Assembly (NCBI GenBank): GCA_021781835.1
Contig: JAJXWD010000004.1
Span: forward strand, 1 to 64,000
DNA from: Pseudomonadota bacterium
Lineage (GTDB): Bacteria; Pseudomonadota; Alphaproteobacteria; Acetobacterales; Acetobacteraceae
Direction of reading: 5' to 3'
Length of the DNA stretch: 64,000 nucleotides
The notes under the pieces are model-generated. The model had not been told where the DNA came from. It saw only the letters and a list, made by a program, of their open reading frames with translations, and made no database searches. Positions 17,407 through 25,656 of this stretch are shown piece by piece. How positions within the stretch are numbered: position 1 is the first letter of the stretch; each line of letters opens with the position of its first letter. A program made the position numbers and the translations under genes.

Positions 17407-19716
17407 TCACAGCGCGCGCAGCACCGTCTCCAGCGCATCCACCAATATCAGCGCATGTTCGCGCGCAAAGGGCAGGGGCGGGCGGATTTTGAGCACATTG
17501 CCCTCCGGCCCCTCGGTGCCGATCAGCACCTGTCTCGCCCGCAGCCCATTGGCAATCCGCTTGGCCAAGGCCCCATCGGGCGCGCCGTCGCGGGTAATCT
17601 CCACCCCCACCATCAGCCCCGCCCCCCGCACATCGCCAATCGCATCATGGCGCAGCCCCTTGATCTCGGCGCGCAGCAAATCGCCGGTCACCCGGGCATT
17701 TTCCGCCAATCCCCGCTCCCGCAGCTCGTTCAGCGTCGCCATCGCCGCCGCGGCTGAAACGGGATTGCCCCCAAAGGTCGAGAAAAACTCGATCTTGCCC
17801 AAAAACGCCTCCAGCAGCGCCGGTTTCGCCACCACCGCCCCCACCGGAAATCCATTGGCCATCGGCTTGCCCAGCGTAACGAGATCCGGCACCACACCAT
17901 GGCGCTCAAAGCCCCAAAACGCCTCGCCCATGCGCCCAAAACCAGACTGCACCTCATCGCCCACCACCAGCCCGCCGGCTTGGCGCACCTTCTCGGCAAT
18001 GCGGGCAAAATACCCGCCCGGCACGTCCAAAATCCCGTTCGAGACAAAGGCCGAATCCACCAGCAGCATGGCGACGCCGAATTTGCGCCCCTCCAGCGTC
18101 TCAATCGCCCGCTCCACATCCTGGGCATAGGCCAGGGCGGCATCAGCCCCGCCAAACCGCCCGCGATACGTATCAGGCGCCTCCAGCTCCTGCACAAAGC
18201 TCATGCGCGGCTGGGCCTGGGCGCCATAATAAGGCGAGAGCGCCGCCACCAGCTCGGTCACGCCATGATAGGCGTTTTTCATCACAATCGCGCCGCGCTT
18301 GCCCGTCACCGCGCGGGCAATGCGGTAGGCGGCGTCATTGGCCTCCGAGCCGGAATTGACAAACAAGACGGCATCGAGCCCACCCGGCATGGTGGCGGTA
18401 ATCGCCTCGGCATAGGCCACCACCCCCTCGTGCAGATAGCGGGTGTTCGCGCACAGCGTCGCCATCTGCGCGCCCACCGCCTCGGCCACGCGCCTGTTGC
18501 CATGCCCCACGCTGGGCACGTTGTTATAGGCGTCCAAATAGCGCGTGCCGTCGGGGGCATATAAAAACACCCCCTCGCCGCGCACAAAATGCACCGGGTC
18601 GTTATAAGAAAGCTCCAGCCCCCGGCCCAGCACATGGTAGCGGCGCGCGCGCAGGGCGGCGCTGTCGCTGCGCGCGGGGCTGGCGCTGGCCGCGCGAAAT
18701 TTCGCCACCACCGCATCGCGCCCGGCGGTCAGATACGCCTCGATGGCCGGGGCCGAAAGCGCGCTCAACCCCCCAAGCTTGGCCGCGCCCTCCGGGTCGT
18801 GCTGGCAGCGCCAGGCATGAATGGTGGCCGAGAGCGCATGGCGGGCGATGATGCACTCAAACAGCGCCTCCGCCTCGCCCGCCCGCAGGGGCAAAACCCC
18901 CTCATACCCCGCCACCACCTCGGCGGCATAATCGAGCGCGCCCAGCCCCTCGCCCACCGTCTCGGCGGCGGTCACGGCAATGTCGAACACACGCGGCCCA
19001 TGAATCATGTCGCCAAAATCGAGCAGCCCGGTCACGTTGCGCTCGGCCTCGTCCACAATCATGTTGCCGGGGTGCAAATCATTATGCACCAGCTGGTGCG
19101 GCAGCCGGCCAATCTGGGGCAGATAATTCAAAAACCGGTCGAGCACCGCCTCCACCAGCACCCGCGTCTCCGCATCCTCTATCAGCGCGCCAAAGGGGCG
19201 CATCTCGGCAATGCGCCGCAAATCCCACACAATGCGCTGGCCGGCGGCGGGGTGGAAAAAATTCTCCAGCGCCCGGTTTAGCCGCGCCAGCGTCGCCCCG
19301 GCCTGGCGCAGCAGCTCCGGGCCCGGCTCCACCCCATCCATCACCTTGCCCGGCTGAAAATCGAGCGCGCGCACCATATGCGCGGTGCCCTGCTCATCCT
19401 CCACCCAGCCATGGGCCGCGCCCTCGGCGGTGCGGCGCACGCGCGGCACGGGCAGCCGCGGGTCCATCCGGGCAATATGCTCCAGCGCCTCCAGCTGCAG
19501 CTCAACCGTGCGCGGGTCCTCGGCCGGGCCCAAAATCTTCAGGATCACCCCAGCGCCCAGCGCGGTCTTGATGCGGAAATTCTGGTCTCGCTCGCCATAA
19601 AGCGGGCGCGCCTCGCCGCTCACCCCAAACAGGGCGCGGGCAAACCCCTCGGCCTGTTCGGGCGCAAAGGCCGGTGGGCTGGTTTTCAGGGCAACAAGAC
19701 GCAAAGACTGGGTCAC
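17407..19716 (-). CDS. Fused APH-type kinase and class III aminotransferase/phospho-lyase
   Basis: This two-domain protein has about 769 residues. The N-terminal third is an aminoglycoside-phosphotransferase-fold kinase with the catalytic motif VHNDLHPGNMIVD and the metal-binding DFGDMIHG. The rest is a class III PLP enzyme with GDEVQSGFGRMGEAFWGFE and the PLP lysine in LVTLGKPMANGFPVG. It resembles a fusion of hydroxylysine kinase (HYKK) with the ETNPPL/PHYKPL phospho-lyases: phosphorylate an amino-alcohol, then eliminate phosphate and ammonia. The substrate is unknown. A GTG at 19716 behind GGAAGG is chosen; the longer frame overlaps the divergent glycosyltransferase. Confidence 0.82.
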   Translation of the reverse strand: MTQSLRLVALKTSPPAFAPEQAEGFARALFGVSGEARPLYGERDQNFRIKTALGAGVILKILGPAEDPRTVELQLEALEHIARMDPRLPVPRVRRTAEGAAHGWVEDEQGTAHMVRALDFQPGKVMDGVEPGPELLRQAGATLARLNRALENFFHPAAGQRIVWDLRRIAEMRPFGALIEDAETRVLVEAVLDRFLNYLPQIGRLPHQLVHNDLHPGNMIVDEAERNVTGLLDFGDMIHGPRVFDIAVTAAETVGEGLGALDYAAEVVAGYEGVLPLRAGEAEALFECIIARHALSATIHAWRCQHDPEGAAKLGGLSALSAPAIEAYLTAGRDAVVAKFRAASASPARSDSAALRARRYHVLGRGLELSYNDPVHFVRGEGVFLYAPDGTRYLDAYNNVPSVGHGNRRVAEAVGAQMATLCANTRYLHEGVVAYAEAITATMPGGLDAVLFVNSGSEANDAAYRIARAVTGKRGAIVMKNAYHGVTELVAALSPYYGAQAQPRMSFVQELEAPDTYRGRFGGADAALAYAQDVERAIETLEGRKFGVAMLLVDSAFVSNGILDVPGGYFARIAEKVRQAGGLVVGDEVQSGFGRMGEAFWGFERHGVVPDLVTLGKPMANGFPVGAVVAKPALLEAFLGKIEFFSTFGGNPVSAAAAMATLNELRERGLAENARVTGDLLRAEIKGLRHDAIGDVRGAGLMVGVEITRDGAPDGALAKRIANGLRARQVLIGTEGPEGNVLKIRPPLPFAREHALILVDALETVLRAL

Positions 19717-19888
19717 TTCAACACCTTCCGGACTTTTGGCGGCCGCATGTTGCGCCGCCCCCCGCCCGCGCACAAGACAGTGCAACACACACCGCGCCAA
19801 ACCCGGCCGCGTGTTGATCCCAAACCCCGCCCCGCCTAGTTTGCCCGCGCACCCCCTCGGGGGCCAACCACCAGCCGGGCGCGCCTGC

Positions 19889-21124
19889 ATGAAAATCCTG
19901 TTTGCCTTCGAAAATCCGCTGCCCAACACGCAAGCCGACGCCGAGGTCTTCGCCACCACCGCGCGCTATCTCTCCCGCCATGCCGAGACCTCCTGGCTGC
20001 ACACGCCGCTGGCCCGGGGCACGGCGCTGGGCGCGCTCTGGCAGGCGCTGGGCGTGCCGGTCATCCGCGCCTGGGCACCGCTCTCGCCGCCCGCGCTGCG
20101 GCATTTTTTCTGCGGCCTCACCCTGCCGCTGCGCTCCGCCTTCAAACAGGCCGATTTCATCTACACCCGCAATCTCTGGGTCTCGGGTCTGGCCCTCCTG
20201 TTCGGCCAGCGCGTGGTGTTCGACCATTACCGCCCCTGGCCGGACCAGATCCCCCCCCTCCAGCCTTATCTCTTCACGCTGTTTGGCCATAAGCGCTTCA
20301 TCGGCGCCATCTGCCATTCGGCCTATACGCGCCAAAAATACATCGAGCTGGGCGTCCCGCCCGAAAAACTCACCTGCGTCCATAACGGCTTCGAGCCCGA
20401 GCGCTTCCAGTCCCCCATCGGGCTGGCCGAGGCCAAGGCCCATATTGGCCTCGCCCCCACGGCCAAAACGGTGGTCTACACAGGCCGCATCAACCACAAA
20501 AAAGGCCTGGAGCTGGTGCTGCAGGCCGCCCGCCTCTGCCCCGAGCTCACCTTCCTGCTGGTCGGCTCCGAAGGCGATGGCCCGATCGAGCGCGAAGCCG
20601 CCACGCTCGCCAATGTCCGCGTCATTCCCTGGCAGACCGACGCCACCCTGCCCGCCTATATCTTCGCGGCCGACGTGCTGCTCATCCCGCCCTCCGCCGC
20701 GCCGCTGGCCAAATTCGGCTCCACCGTGCTGCCGCTCAAGCTGTTTTTCTATCTGGGCTCGACCCGCCCCATCCTGGCCGGCCAAACGCCCGACATCGCC
20801 GAGGTGCTGACCGCGGGCGAAACCGCCCATCTCGTCCCCCCCGATTCCCTGCCCGAGCTGGTCGCCGGCCTCAAACGCCTGACCACCGATGCCCCCTACG
20901 CCGCCCATCTCTCAGCCGGCGCCGCGCGCCACGCCAAGGGCTACACCTGGGAAGGGCGGGCAGGCAAAATCGCCGCCGCCATCGCGGCTTGGCGCGCCGC
21001 CCCCCCGCCCACGCCCGAACCGTGGGACAACGCCAAATGGCGGCGCTTTGGCCAGCAATCGCGCCGCTGGCTCAAACACCTGCTCACCACCCGCTCGGTC
21101 ATCCTGCCCCCCGGCGCGCTCTGA
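19889..21124 (+). CDS. GT4-family glycosyltransferase
   Basis: This 411-residue protein is a GT-B glycosyltransferase. The N-terminal domain (MKILFAFENPLPNTQADAEV) is followed by the GT4 core with VVYTGRINHKKGLELVL and FLLVGSEGDGPIEREA. A conserved acidic site near AADVLLIPPSAAPLAKFGS binds the nucleotide sugar. It probably adds a sugar to a surface polysaccharide or lipid. The ATG at 19889 is chosen. It sits at the edge of a lower-GC remnant region with a broken methyltransferase, suggesting a formerly larger cluster. Confidence 0.8.
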   Translation: MKILFAFENPLPNTQADAEVFATTARYLSRHAETSWLHTPLARGTALGALWQALGVPVIRAWAPLSPPALRHFFCGLTLPLRSAFKQADFIYTRNLWVSGLALLFGQRVVFDHYRPWPDQIPPLQPYLFTLFGHKRFIGAICHSAYTRQKYIELGVPPEKLTCVHNGFEPERFQSPIGLAEAKAHIGLAPTAKTVVYTGRINHKKGLELVLQAARLCPELTFLLVGSEGDGPIEREAATLANVRVIPWQTDATLPAYIFAADVLLIPPSAAPLAKFGSTVLPLKLFFYLGSTRPILAGQTPDIAEVLTAGETAHLVPPDSLPELVAGLKRLTTDAPYAAHLSAGAARHAKGYTWEGRAGKIAAAIAAWRAAPPPTPEPWDNAKWRRFGQQSRRWLKHLLTTRSVILPPGAL

Positions 21125-21151
21125 AATCCCCCAGCATAAGGTGCACCCGTT

Positions 21152-21355
21152 TTGCGGGCTACCGTTGCATTTTATCGCAACATCGGCCTCACCGAGCCCC
21201 ATGCTTCAGGCTCTGACAAGTGGCGGCGCATCCGTTACGAAGACACGGCGGCCTTGGGGGCATCGCTCCGGGATATGAGAGACTGGCCGCCCCCGCCGAA
21301 GCCGAAAAAATTGGCACAGCTCTGGAAAGCTTACAAAGATATCGTAATAATTTAG
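21152..21355 (+). pseudogene. Possible C-terminal remnant of an unknown gene
   Basis: A 67-codon frame without an ATG (a TTG would be the start) ends with charged, lysine-rich residues (PPKPKKLAQLWKAYKDIVII). The composition is protein-like and lower in GC than the surroundings. It may be the tail of a gene from the same polysaccharide segment, cut at its 5' side. No family is recognised. The rest of the gap to 21461 is A/T-rich with no further frame. Confidence 0.3.
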
Positions 21356-21457
21356 ACACGTTAACATTAAGCAAGGCCAGGGCGGTCATATTGTGCAGTC
21401 TTATTTTATGGTGAGTGGAATTAACATGAAATACACTTTAACGATATCGTAATAATT
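21338..21457 (+). repeat. 15-bp direct repeat flanking an A/T-rich spacer
   Basis: GATATCGTAATAATT occurs at 21338-21352 and again at 21443-21457, 105 bp apart, in otherwise unrelated sequence. The first copy covers the end of the upstream remnant frame; the second ends a few bases before the methyltransferase start. It could mark a past recombination or insertion event. Confidence 0.6.
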
Positions 21458-21461
21458 CCCG

Positions 21462-21893
21462 ATGTTAGACAAACCTTGTCTTGAATCCGACTTAACCGTT
21501 TCCACATGTATTGTTTGCAAATCCGTGGCGAAGGAGGCCTTCCTTCGGCAAGAATATCAGATCGCCCAATGCTGTGAATGCGGGTATTTATTCGTCACCC
21601 CTCGCCCCCCGCTTGATAAGATCATCGCTCATTATGCGCAGTCTTATCGGGGCGCAACGGCCGATTTCTACCCCAAGGCCGGTGATCGCCGTTGGCGTGG
21701 TTTCTGGCGGAGTCTGTTGTTTATTCCCTATATTACGGGAAAGAAGGTGCTTGATCTCGGTTGCGGCGGCGGCTTCATGGTAGAAGCGTTCGCCAGATTC
21801 GCGCGTGAAGCCGTTGGTGTCGATCTGTCTGAAAATTCCATTGCCTATGCACAAAAGAGGTGGCCGAAATACCGCTTCTTTGCCGAGGGTCTA
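21462..21893 (+). pseudogene. Truncated SAM-dependent methyltransferase
   Basis: About 144 codons of a class I methyltransferase remain. There is an N-terminal zinc-ribbon-like pair of CxxC motifs (CIVCKS and CCECGYLF), then the SAM-binding motif VLDLGCGGGFMVEAF and the acidic residue in AVGVDLSENSI. This is the form found in polysaccharide and sugar-modification clusters. The frame is broken at the left end of the IS element. No continuation is found to the right of the IS, so the C-terminal half was deleted. GC content is clearly lower than in the neighbours. Confidence 0.75.
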
Positions 21894-23148
21894 GCAGGCC
21901 GCTGCACAACCCACCTATTGTAGATAGATTTTCTTTTTCGGGCGGTTCTGGCGGGCGCGAGGTATGTCTCTCCTGTTGCCTGTTCTGGGCCTGCCCGCTG
22001 CATTACGCGGGCTGTTGGCTGAGTAGTTTTGGCAGTCTGACGAGGTTGTAGGCTGCGGTGAAGAAGCTGAAGATGGCGGCTGATTTGGTAAGGCCCTTGA
22101 CTTTGAACTTGGTCAGCCCGGCGCTGGCCTTGGCCCATCCGAAGACCTCCTCGAGGCGTTTTCGGCATCGCTGGCTTATCTCATAGCCGGGATGGCGCAG
22201 CGTGCGGTTGTCGATGGCGGTTTTGCGGCGTTTGCCGGTTTTGGAGATGGTGCCATTGACGGCGATATGCGGCGTCACCTTGCGCGCCCGCAATTCACCC
22301 ACGAAGTCAGCAACATCGTAAGCCTTGTCGGCACCTAGCGTGATGCGCCGGGCTGAAGGGCGGCGGTCGAGCATGGCCAGCGCGGCCTTGCGCTCGGCCG
22401 TGCCGGTAGCGTGGGTGAGCGTGCTGTCCACCACTAATCCATTACGCTTCTCCATCAGCACATGCGCCATGTAGCACAGCCACGAGGACTGGCCGTGGCC
22501 CTTGCGATACAGCCGCGCGTCCGGGTCGGTGGTTGAGGCATGCGTCTCGTTGCTGCGCGTCTCGCCACGGAAATTGCGCTCGGCATTGCGCCCCAAAGGC
22601 GGTGCGGGCGGCGCGCCGCCTTCATCCTTGGGCACAAAACTCTTCATGCTCGCCCAGGCGTCGATCAGCGTGTCATCCACCGAGAAATGCTCAGACGACA
22701 GCAGCCGCTTCACCCGCGGCAGCGCCAGCAATCCAGCCAGAAAGGCGCGCGCCACATCAGCCTGCAACAGCCGGTCCCGGTTATGGGTGAAGCCCGTCGC
22801 GTGCCACACGGAGGCATCCATCGAAAGCCCAACAAACCAGCGGAACAGCAGGTTATAGTTGATCTGCTCCATCCGCATCCGCTCCGAGCGCACAGAGTAC
22901 AGCGCCTGCAACAACGTCGCCCGCAGCAGCATCTCAGGCGGGATCGAAGGACGGCACGTGGCAGAATAAAGCGCCGAGAAACTGCCGCTCAACCCCGCCG
23001 GAACCTCATCCGCGGGGACGCGCTCCTCAAGACGCACAAAACTGAAAAGCTCGTCCCCAAAACCAGACCGGCCACGCATACCAACTCCATTCAGGAGAAT
23101 GGAATCAGTCAAACCAGGGAAAAGTGAGCGTTTTGCAGCGGCCTGCTA
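21892..23148. mobile_element. IS5-like insertion sequence
   Basis: The element is bounded by perfect inverted repeats: GCAGGCCGCTGCA at 21894-21906 and TGCAGCGGCCTGC at 23134-23146, each with an outer TA (giving 15 bp, TAGCAGGCCGCTGCA). The outer TA on both sides may be a target duplication of 2 bp or part of the ends. The span of about 1.25 kb contains one complete transposase gene on the minus strand. It interrupts the methyltransferase gene. Confidence 0.88.
22003..23079 (-). CDS. IS5-family transposase
   Basis: This 358-residue DDE transposase has an N-terminal DUF772-like domain (SATCRPSIPPEMLLRATLLQ) and a DDE core starting at FSVDDTLIDAW. TLGADKAYDVADFV supplies the second acidic residue, and RCRKRLEEVFGWAK the final glutamate with the IS5-style YREK-like region. 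The frame is intact, so the element could be active. The ATG at 23079 with TGGAG upstream is preferred; a TTG at 23112 would add 11 residues. Confidence 0.9.
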   Translation of the reverse strand: MRGRSGFGDELFSFVRLEERVPADEVPAGLSGSFSALYSATCRPSIPPEMLLRATLLQALYSVRSERMRMEQINYNLLFRWFVGLSMDASVWHATGFTHNRDRLLQADVARAFLAGLLALPRVKRLLSSEHFSVDDTLIDAWASMKSFVPKDEGGAPPAPPLGRNAERNFRGETRSNETHASTTDPDARLYRKGHGQSSWLCYMAHVLMEKRNGLVVDSTLTHATGTAERKAALAMLDRRPSARRITLGADKAYDVADFVGELRARKVTPHIAVNGTISKTGKRRKTAIDNRTLRHPGYEISQRCRKRLEEVFGWAKASAGLTKFKVKGLTKSAAIFSFFTAAYNLVRLPKLLSQQPA

Positions 23149-23171
23149 AACACATATGGCGCTGATTGAAC

Positions 23172-23209
23172 AAAAAAACCGCCAGTCTTCCCTCAAAGAC
23201 TGGCGGTTC
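23172..23209 (-). terminator. ald: Terminator of the alanine dehydrogenase gene
   Basis: On the minus strand an 11-bp stem (CCGCCAGTCTT and AAGACTGGCGG, 23179-23189 against 23196-23206) ends in seven T residues (plus-strand A-run 23172-23178). It lies 41 bp beyond the ald stop codon and just right of the IS element. Confidence 0.9.
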
Positions 23210-23249
23210 AAGGTGCCCGGCACGGAGGTGCCGGGTCGCACGGCAAAAT

Positions 23250-24368
23250 TTACGCGGCGAGCGCGCGGTCCGAGGCCAGGAGCGGCAGGTTGAGCGCGGC
23301 GGCCACGGCGGGGTGGGTGATCTGGCCGGCCGCGACGTTGAGGCCGTTGCGCAGGTGGGCGTCTTCGGCCAGGGCCTGTTTCCAGCCCTTGTTGGCCAGC
23401 GCGACGATGTAGGGCAGCGTGGCGTTGGTGAGGGCGAAGGTGGAGGTGCGCGCGACGCCGCCTGGCATGTTGGCCACGCAATAATGGGTCACGCCATCGA
23501 CCACATAGACCGGGTCGGTGTGGGTGGTGGCGTGGGAGGTCTCGGTGCAGCCGCCCTGGTCGATGGCGACATCGACGATGACCGAGCCGGGGCGCATGGT
23601 TTTGAGCATGCTCCGCGTGACCAGCTTGGGCGCCGAGGCGCCGGGGATGAGCACGGTGCCGACCACCAGATCGGCGCCGCCCACCAGCTTGGCCACCGTG
23701 GCCTGGGTGGAGAAGGCGGTTTTCACGCGGGTGCCGAAATTGGCGATGATGCGGCGCAGCACGTCGGGCGAGCGGTCGACGACCGTGACATCGGCGCCGA
23801 GGCCCACCGCCATGAGCGTGGCGTTGGTGCCGGCCACGCCGCCGCCCAGAATGACCACGTTGGCGGGCGGCACGCCGGCGACGCCGCCCAGCAGCATGCC
23901 GGGGCCGCCATAGGCGTTTTCAAGATATTGCGCGCCGACCTGGATGGACATGCGGCCCGCGACCTCGGACATGGGCTGGAGCAGGGGCAGCGTGCCGGCG
24001 GGGCTGGTGACGGTCTCGTAGGCGATGCAGGTGGCGCCGGAGGCGATGAGGTCGCTGGTTTGGGCGGGGTCTGGGGCCAGGTGCAGATAGGTGAACAGGA
24101 GCTGGTTGGCGCGCAGCTTTTTGCGCTCGACCGCCTGGGGCTCCTTGACCTTCACGATCATGTCCGCGCTGGCCCAGATCTCATCGGCGCTGTCGGCGAT
24201 GTGGGCGCCGGCGGCGGCGAAATCCTCGTTGGTGATGCCGATATTCTTGCCGGCGTCACGCTCGATGGTTACGCTGTGGCCGTGGGCGGCCAGCTCGTGC
24301 ACCAGGCTGGGCACCATGCCGACGCGGTCTTCATGGTCCTTGATCTCTTTGGGTACACCGATACGCAT
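23250..24368 (-). CDS. ald: Alanine dehydrogenase
   Basis: This 372-residue NAD-dependent enzyme interconverts L-alanine and pyruvate plus ammonia. The start [20 protein letters not shown] contains the pyruvate-binding arginine and family signature. Catalytic His and Lys lie around MIVKVKEPQ and FTYLHLAPD. The Rossmann motif is [13 protein letters not shown]. Length is standard. It has its own terminator and a divergent Lrp-type regulator gene, the usual arrangement for alanine-induced ald. Confidence 0.95.
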   Translation of the reverse strand: MRIGVPKEIKDHEDRVGMVPSLVHELAAHGHSVTIERDAGKNIGITNEDFAAAGAHIADSADEIWASADMIVKVKEPQAVERKKLRANQLLFTYLHLAPDPAQTSDLIASGATCIAYETVTSPAGTLPLLQPMSEVAGRMSIQVGAQYLENAYGGPGMLLGGVAGVPPANVVILGGGVAGTNATLMAVGLGADVTVVDRSPDVLRRIIANFGTRVKTAFSTQATVAKLVGGADLVVGTVLIPGASAPKLVTRSMLKTMRPGSVIVDVAIDQGGCTETSHATTHTDPVYVVDGVTHYCVANMPGGVARTSTFALTNATLPYIVALANKGWKQALAEDAHLRNGLNVAAGQITHPAVAAALNLPLLASDRALAA

Positions 24369-24529
24369 TGCTTTGTCCCTTCGCGGTTCGAGAGGAGCTT
24401 GGCTCCGAATTATATGCGAAGGATATGGGAGAGTGTGAAAGATTTGCTGCCTATTTAGGGGCGAAAACCCCTTATATGCACTGCAATATGGATTGTTATG
24501 CCAAAAATATTCGCATAAAATTCGACGCC
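24369..24529. promoter_or_regulatory. ald / Lrp-regulator divergent control region
   Basis: This 161-bp A/T-richer gap separates the ald start from the regulator start. It contains several short A/T tracts (CCTTATATGC, GCCAAAAATATTCGCATAAA) of the kind wrapped by Lrp/AsnC proteins. No exact operator is proposed. Confidence 0.5.
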
Positions 24530-24988
24530 ATGAAACTCGATGAAACCGACCGCAAGATTTTGATGGCGTTGCAGGAGGATGGGCGGCTGACCAATGCCGA
24601 GCTGGCGGAGCGGGTGCATTTGTCGCCCTCGGCCTGTTTGCGGCGGCTGCATTTGCTGTTGGGGACGGATCTGGTGGCCGGCACGCATCTGGTGCTGGAC
24701 CAGAAGATCGCCGGGTTTCGGGGCACGGCTTATGTGTTCATCACGCTCGATGGCCAGGACCGGGCGCAGCTTGATGCGTTCGAGGCGCGGGTGAAGCTGA
24801 TTCCGCAGGTGCAGGAATGTTATTTGCTGGCGGGGCAGGCGGATTATTTGCTGCGGGTGGTGTACCGGGATTCGGAGGATTTGGAGCGGCTGCATTCGGA
24901 GGTGCTGACCAAGCTGCCGGGGATCAGGCGGGTGCAGTCGACCATGACGCTGCGGACGGTGAAGCGGACCACGGCGCTGCCGGTGTGA
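24530..24988 (+). CDS. Lrp/AsnC-family regulator of ald
   Basis: The 152-residue protein has an N-terminal winged helix (LDETDRKILMALQEDGRLTNAELAERV... read in pieces, with LSPSACLRRL as the recognition helix) and a C-terminal RAM/ACT-like amino-acid-binding domain (AYVFITLDGQDRAQLDAFE). It is divergent from ald and is most likely its alanine-responsive activator. The ATG at 24530 matches the family start; the frame is open for 54 more codons upstream but those have no Lrp features. Confidence 0.88.
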   Translation: MKLDETDRKILMALQEDGRLTNAELAERVHLSPSACLRRLHLLLGTDLVAGTHLVLDQKIAGFRGTAYVFITLDGQDRAQLDAFEARVKLIPQVQECYLLAGQADYLLRVVYRDSEDLERLHSEVLTKLPGIRRVQSTMTLRTVKRTTALPV

Positions 24989-24993
24989 GGGGA

Positions 24994-25140
24994 TAAAAGT
25001 TTTTGGGGGTGTGGCCCCTTTTTTCAAAAAGGGGCCACGTCTGCCCATGAAAAAGCCCCCCATTTCTGGGGGGCTTTTTCATGGGAAAAAGAAAGAGGCG
25101 ACCCTTTTTTGAAAAAAAGGGTCACGCCCCAAAAAACTTT
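24994..25140. repeat. Three consecutive hairpins between convergent genes
   Basis: Two single-hairpin copies of the composite element flank a separate perfect palindrome. The first is GTGGCCCCTTTTTT / AAAAAGGGGCCAC at about 25008-25039, the third GACCCTTTTTT / AAAAAAAGGGTC at about 25099-25123, both with the typical AAAAGTTTTTTGGGG-type flanks facing opposite ways. The middle one has 18-bp perfect arms (25044-25061 and 25068-25085, CCCATGAAAAAGCCCCCC). The set probably terminates both the Lrp gene and ilvH. Confidence 0.8.
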
Positions 25141-25146
25141 TGATCC

Positions 25147-25656
25147 TTACCCGATCGTCTTGGCGCCGCGGGCGATGGCGGCGACGCCGGTGCGCGAGAC
25201 CTCGGCCAGGCCGAGCGGGCGCATCAGGTCGAGGAAGGCATCGAGCTTGTCGGTCGCGCCGGTCAGCTCGAAGGTGAAGCTCTCGGTCGTCGCGTCGATC
25301 ACGCGGGCACGGAAGGCATCCGCCAGACGCAGCGCCTCGGCCCGCTTCTCCCCCGTGCCCAGAACCTTGATCAGCGCCAGCTCACGCGACAGATGCGGGC
25401 CTTCGGTGAGGTCGAGCACCTTGTAGACCGGCACCAGACGGTCGAGCTGGGCCTTGATCTGCTCGATCACCATCTCGGTGCCCTGGGTGACCACGGTGAT
25501 GCGCGATTTGGAGCCGTCACGCTCGACGGGGGCCACGGTCAGGCTGTCAATGTTATAGCCGCGGCCGGAAAACAGGCCGATGACGCGGGCCAGAACGCCG
25601 GCCTCGTTCTCGACCAGAACGGAGATGGTGGCGCTGCGCAGGGTATTGTCTTGCAT
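25147..25656 (-). CDS. ilvH: Acetolactate synthase regulatory subunit
   Basis: This 169-residue small subunit of acetohydroxyacid synthase confers valine feedback control. An N-terminal ACT domain shows ISVLVENEAGVLARVIGLFS and GYNIDSLTVAPVE; the C-terminal domain begins near LVPVYKVLDLTE. Its ATG overlaps the stop of the large-subunit gene by one base (TGATG), so translation is coupled. Confidence 0.95.
   Translation of the reverse strand: MQDNTLRSATISVLVENEAGVLARVIGLFSGRGYNIDSLTVAPVERDGSKSRITVVTQGTEMVIEQIKAQLDRLVPVYKVLDLTEGPHLSRELALIKVLGTGEKRAEALRLADAFRARVIDATTESFTFELTGATDKLDAFLDLMRPLGLAEVSRTGVAAIARGAKTIG

Noticed and set aside
22540-23127. 195-codon plus-strand frame opposite the transposase
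   Set aside because: It is the antisense of an intact DDE transposase with no features of its own.
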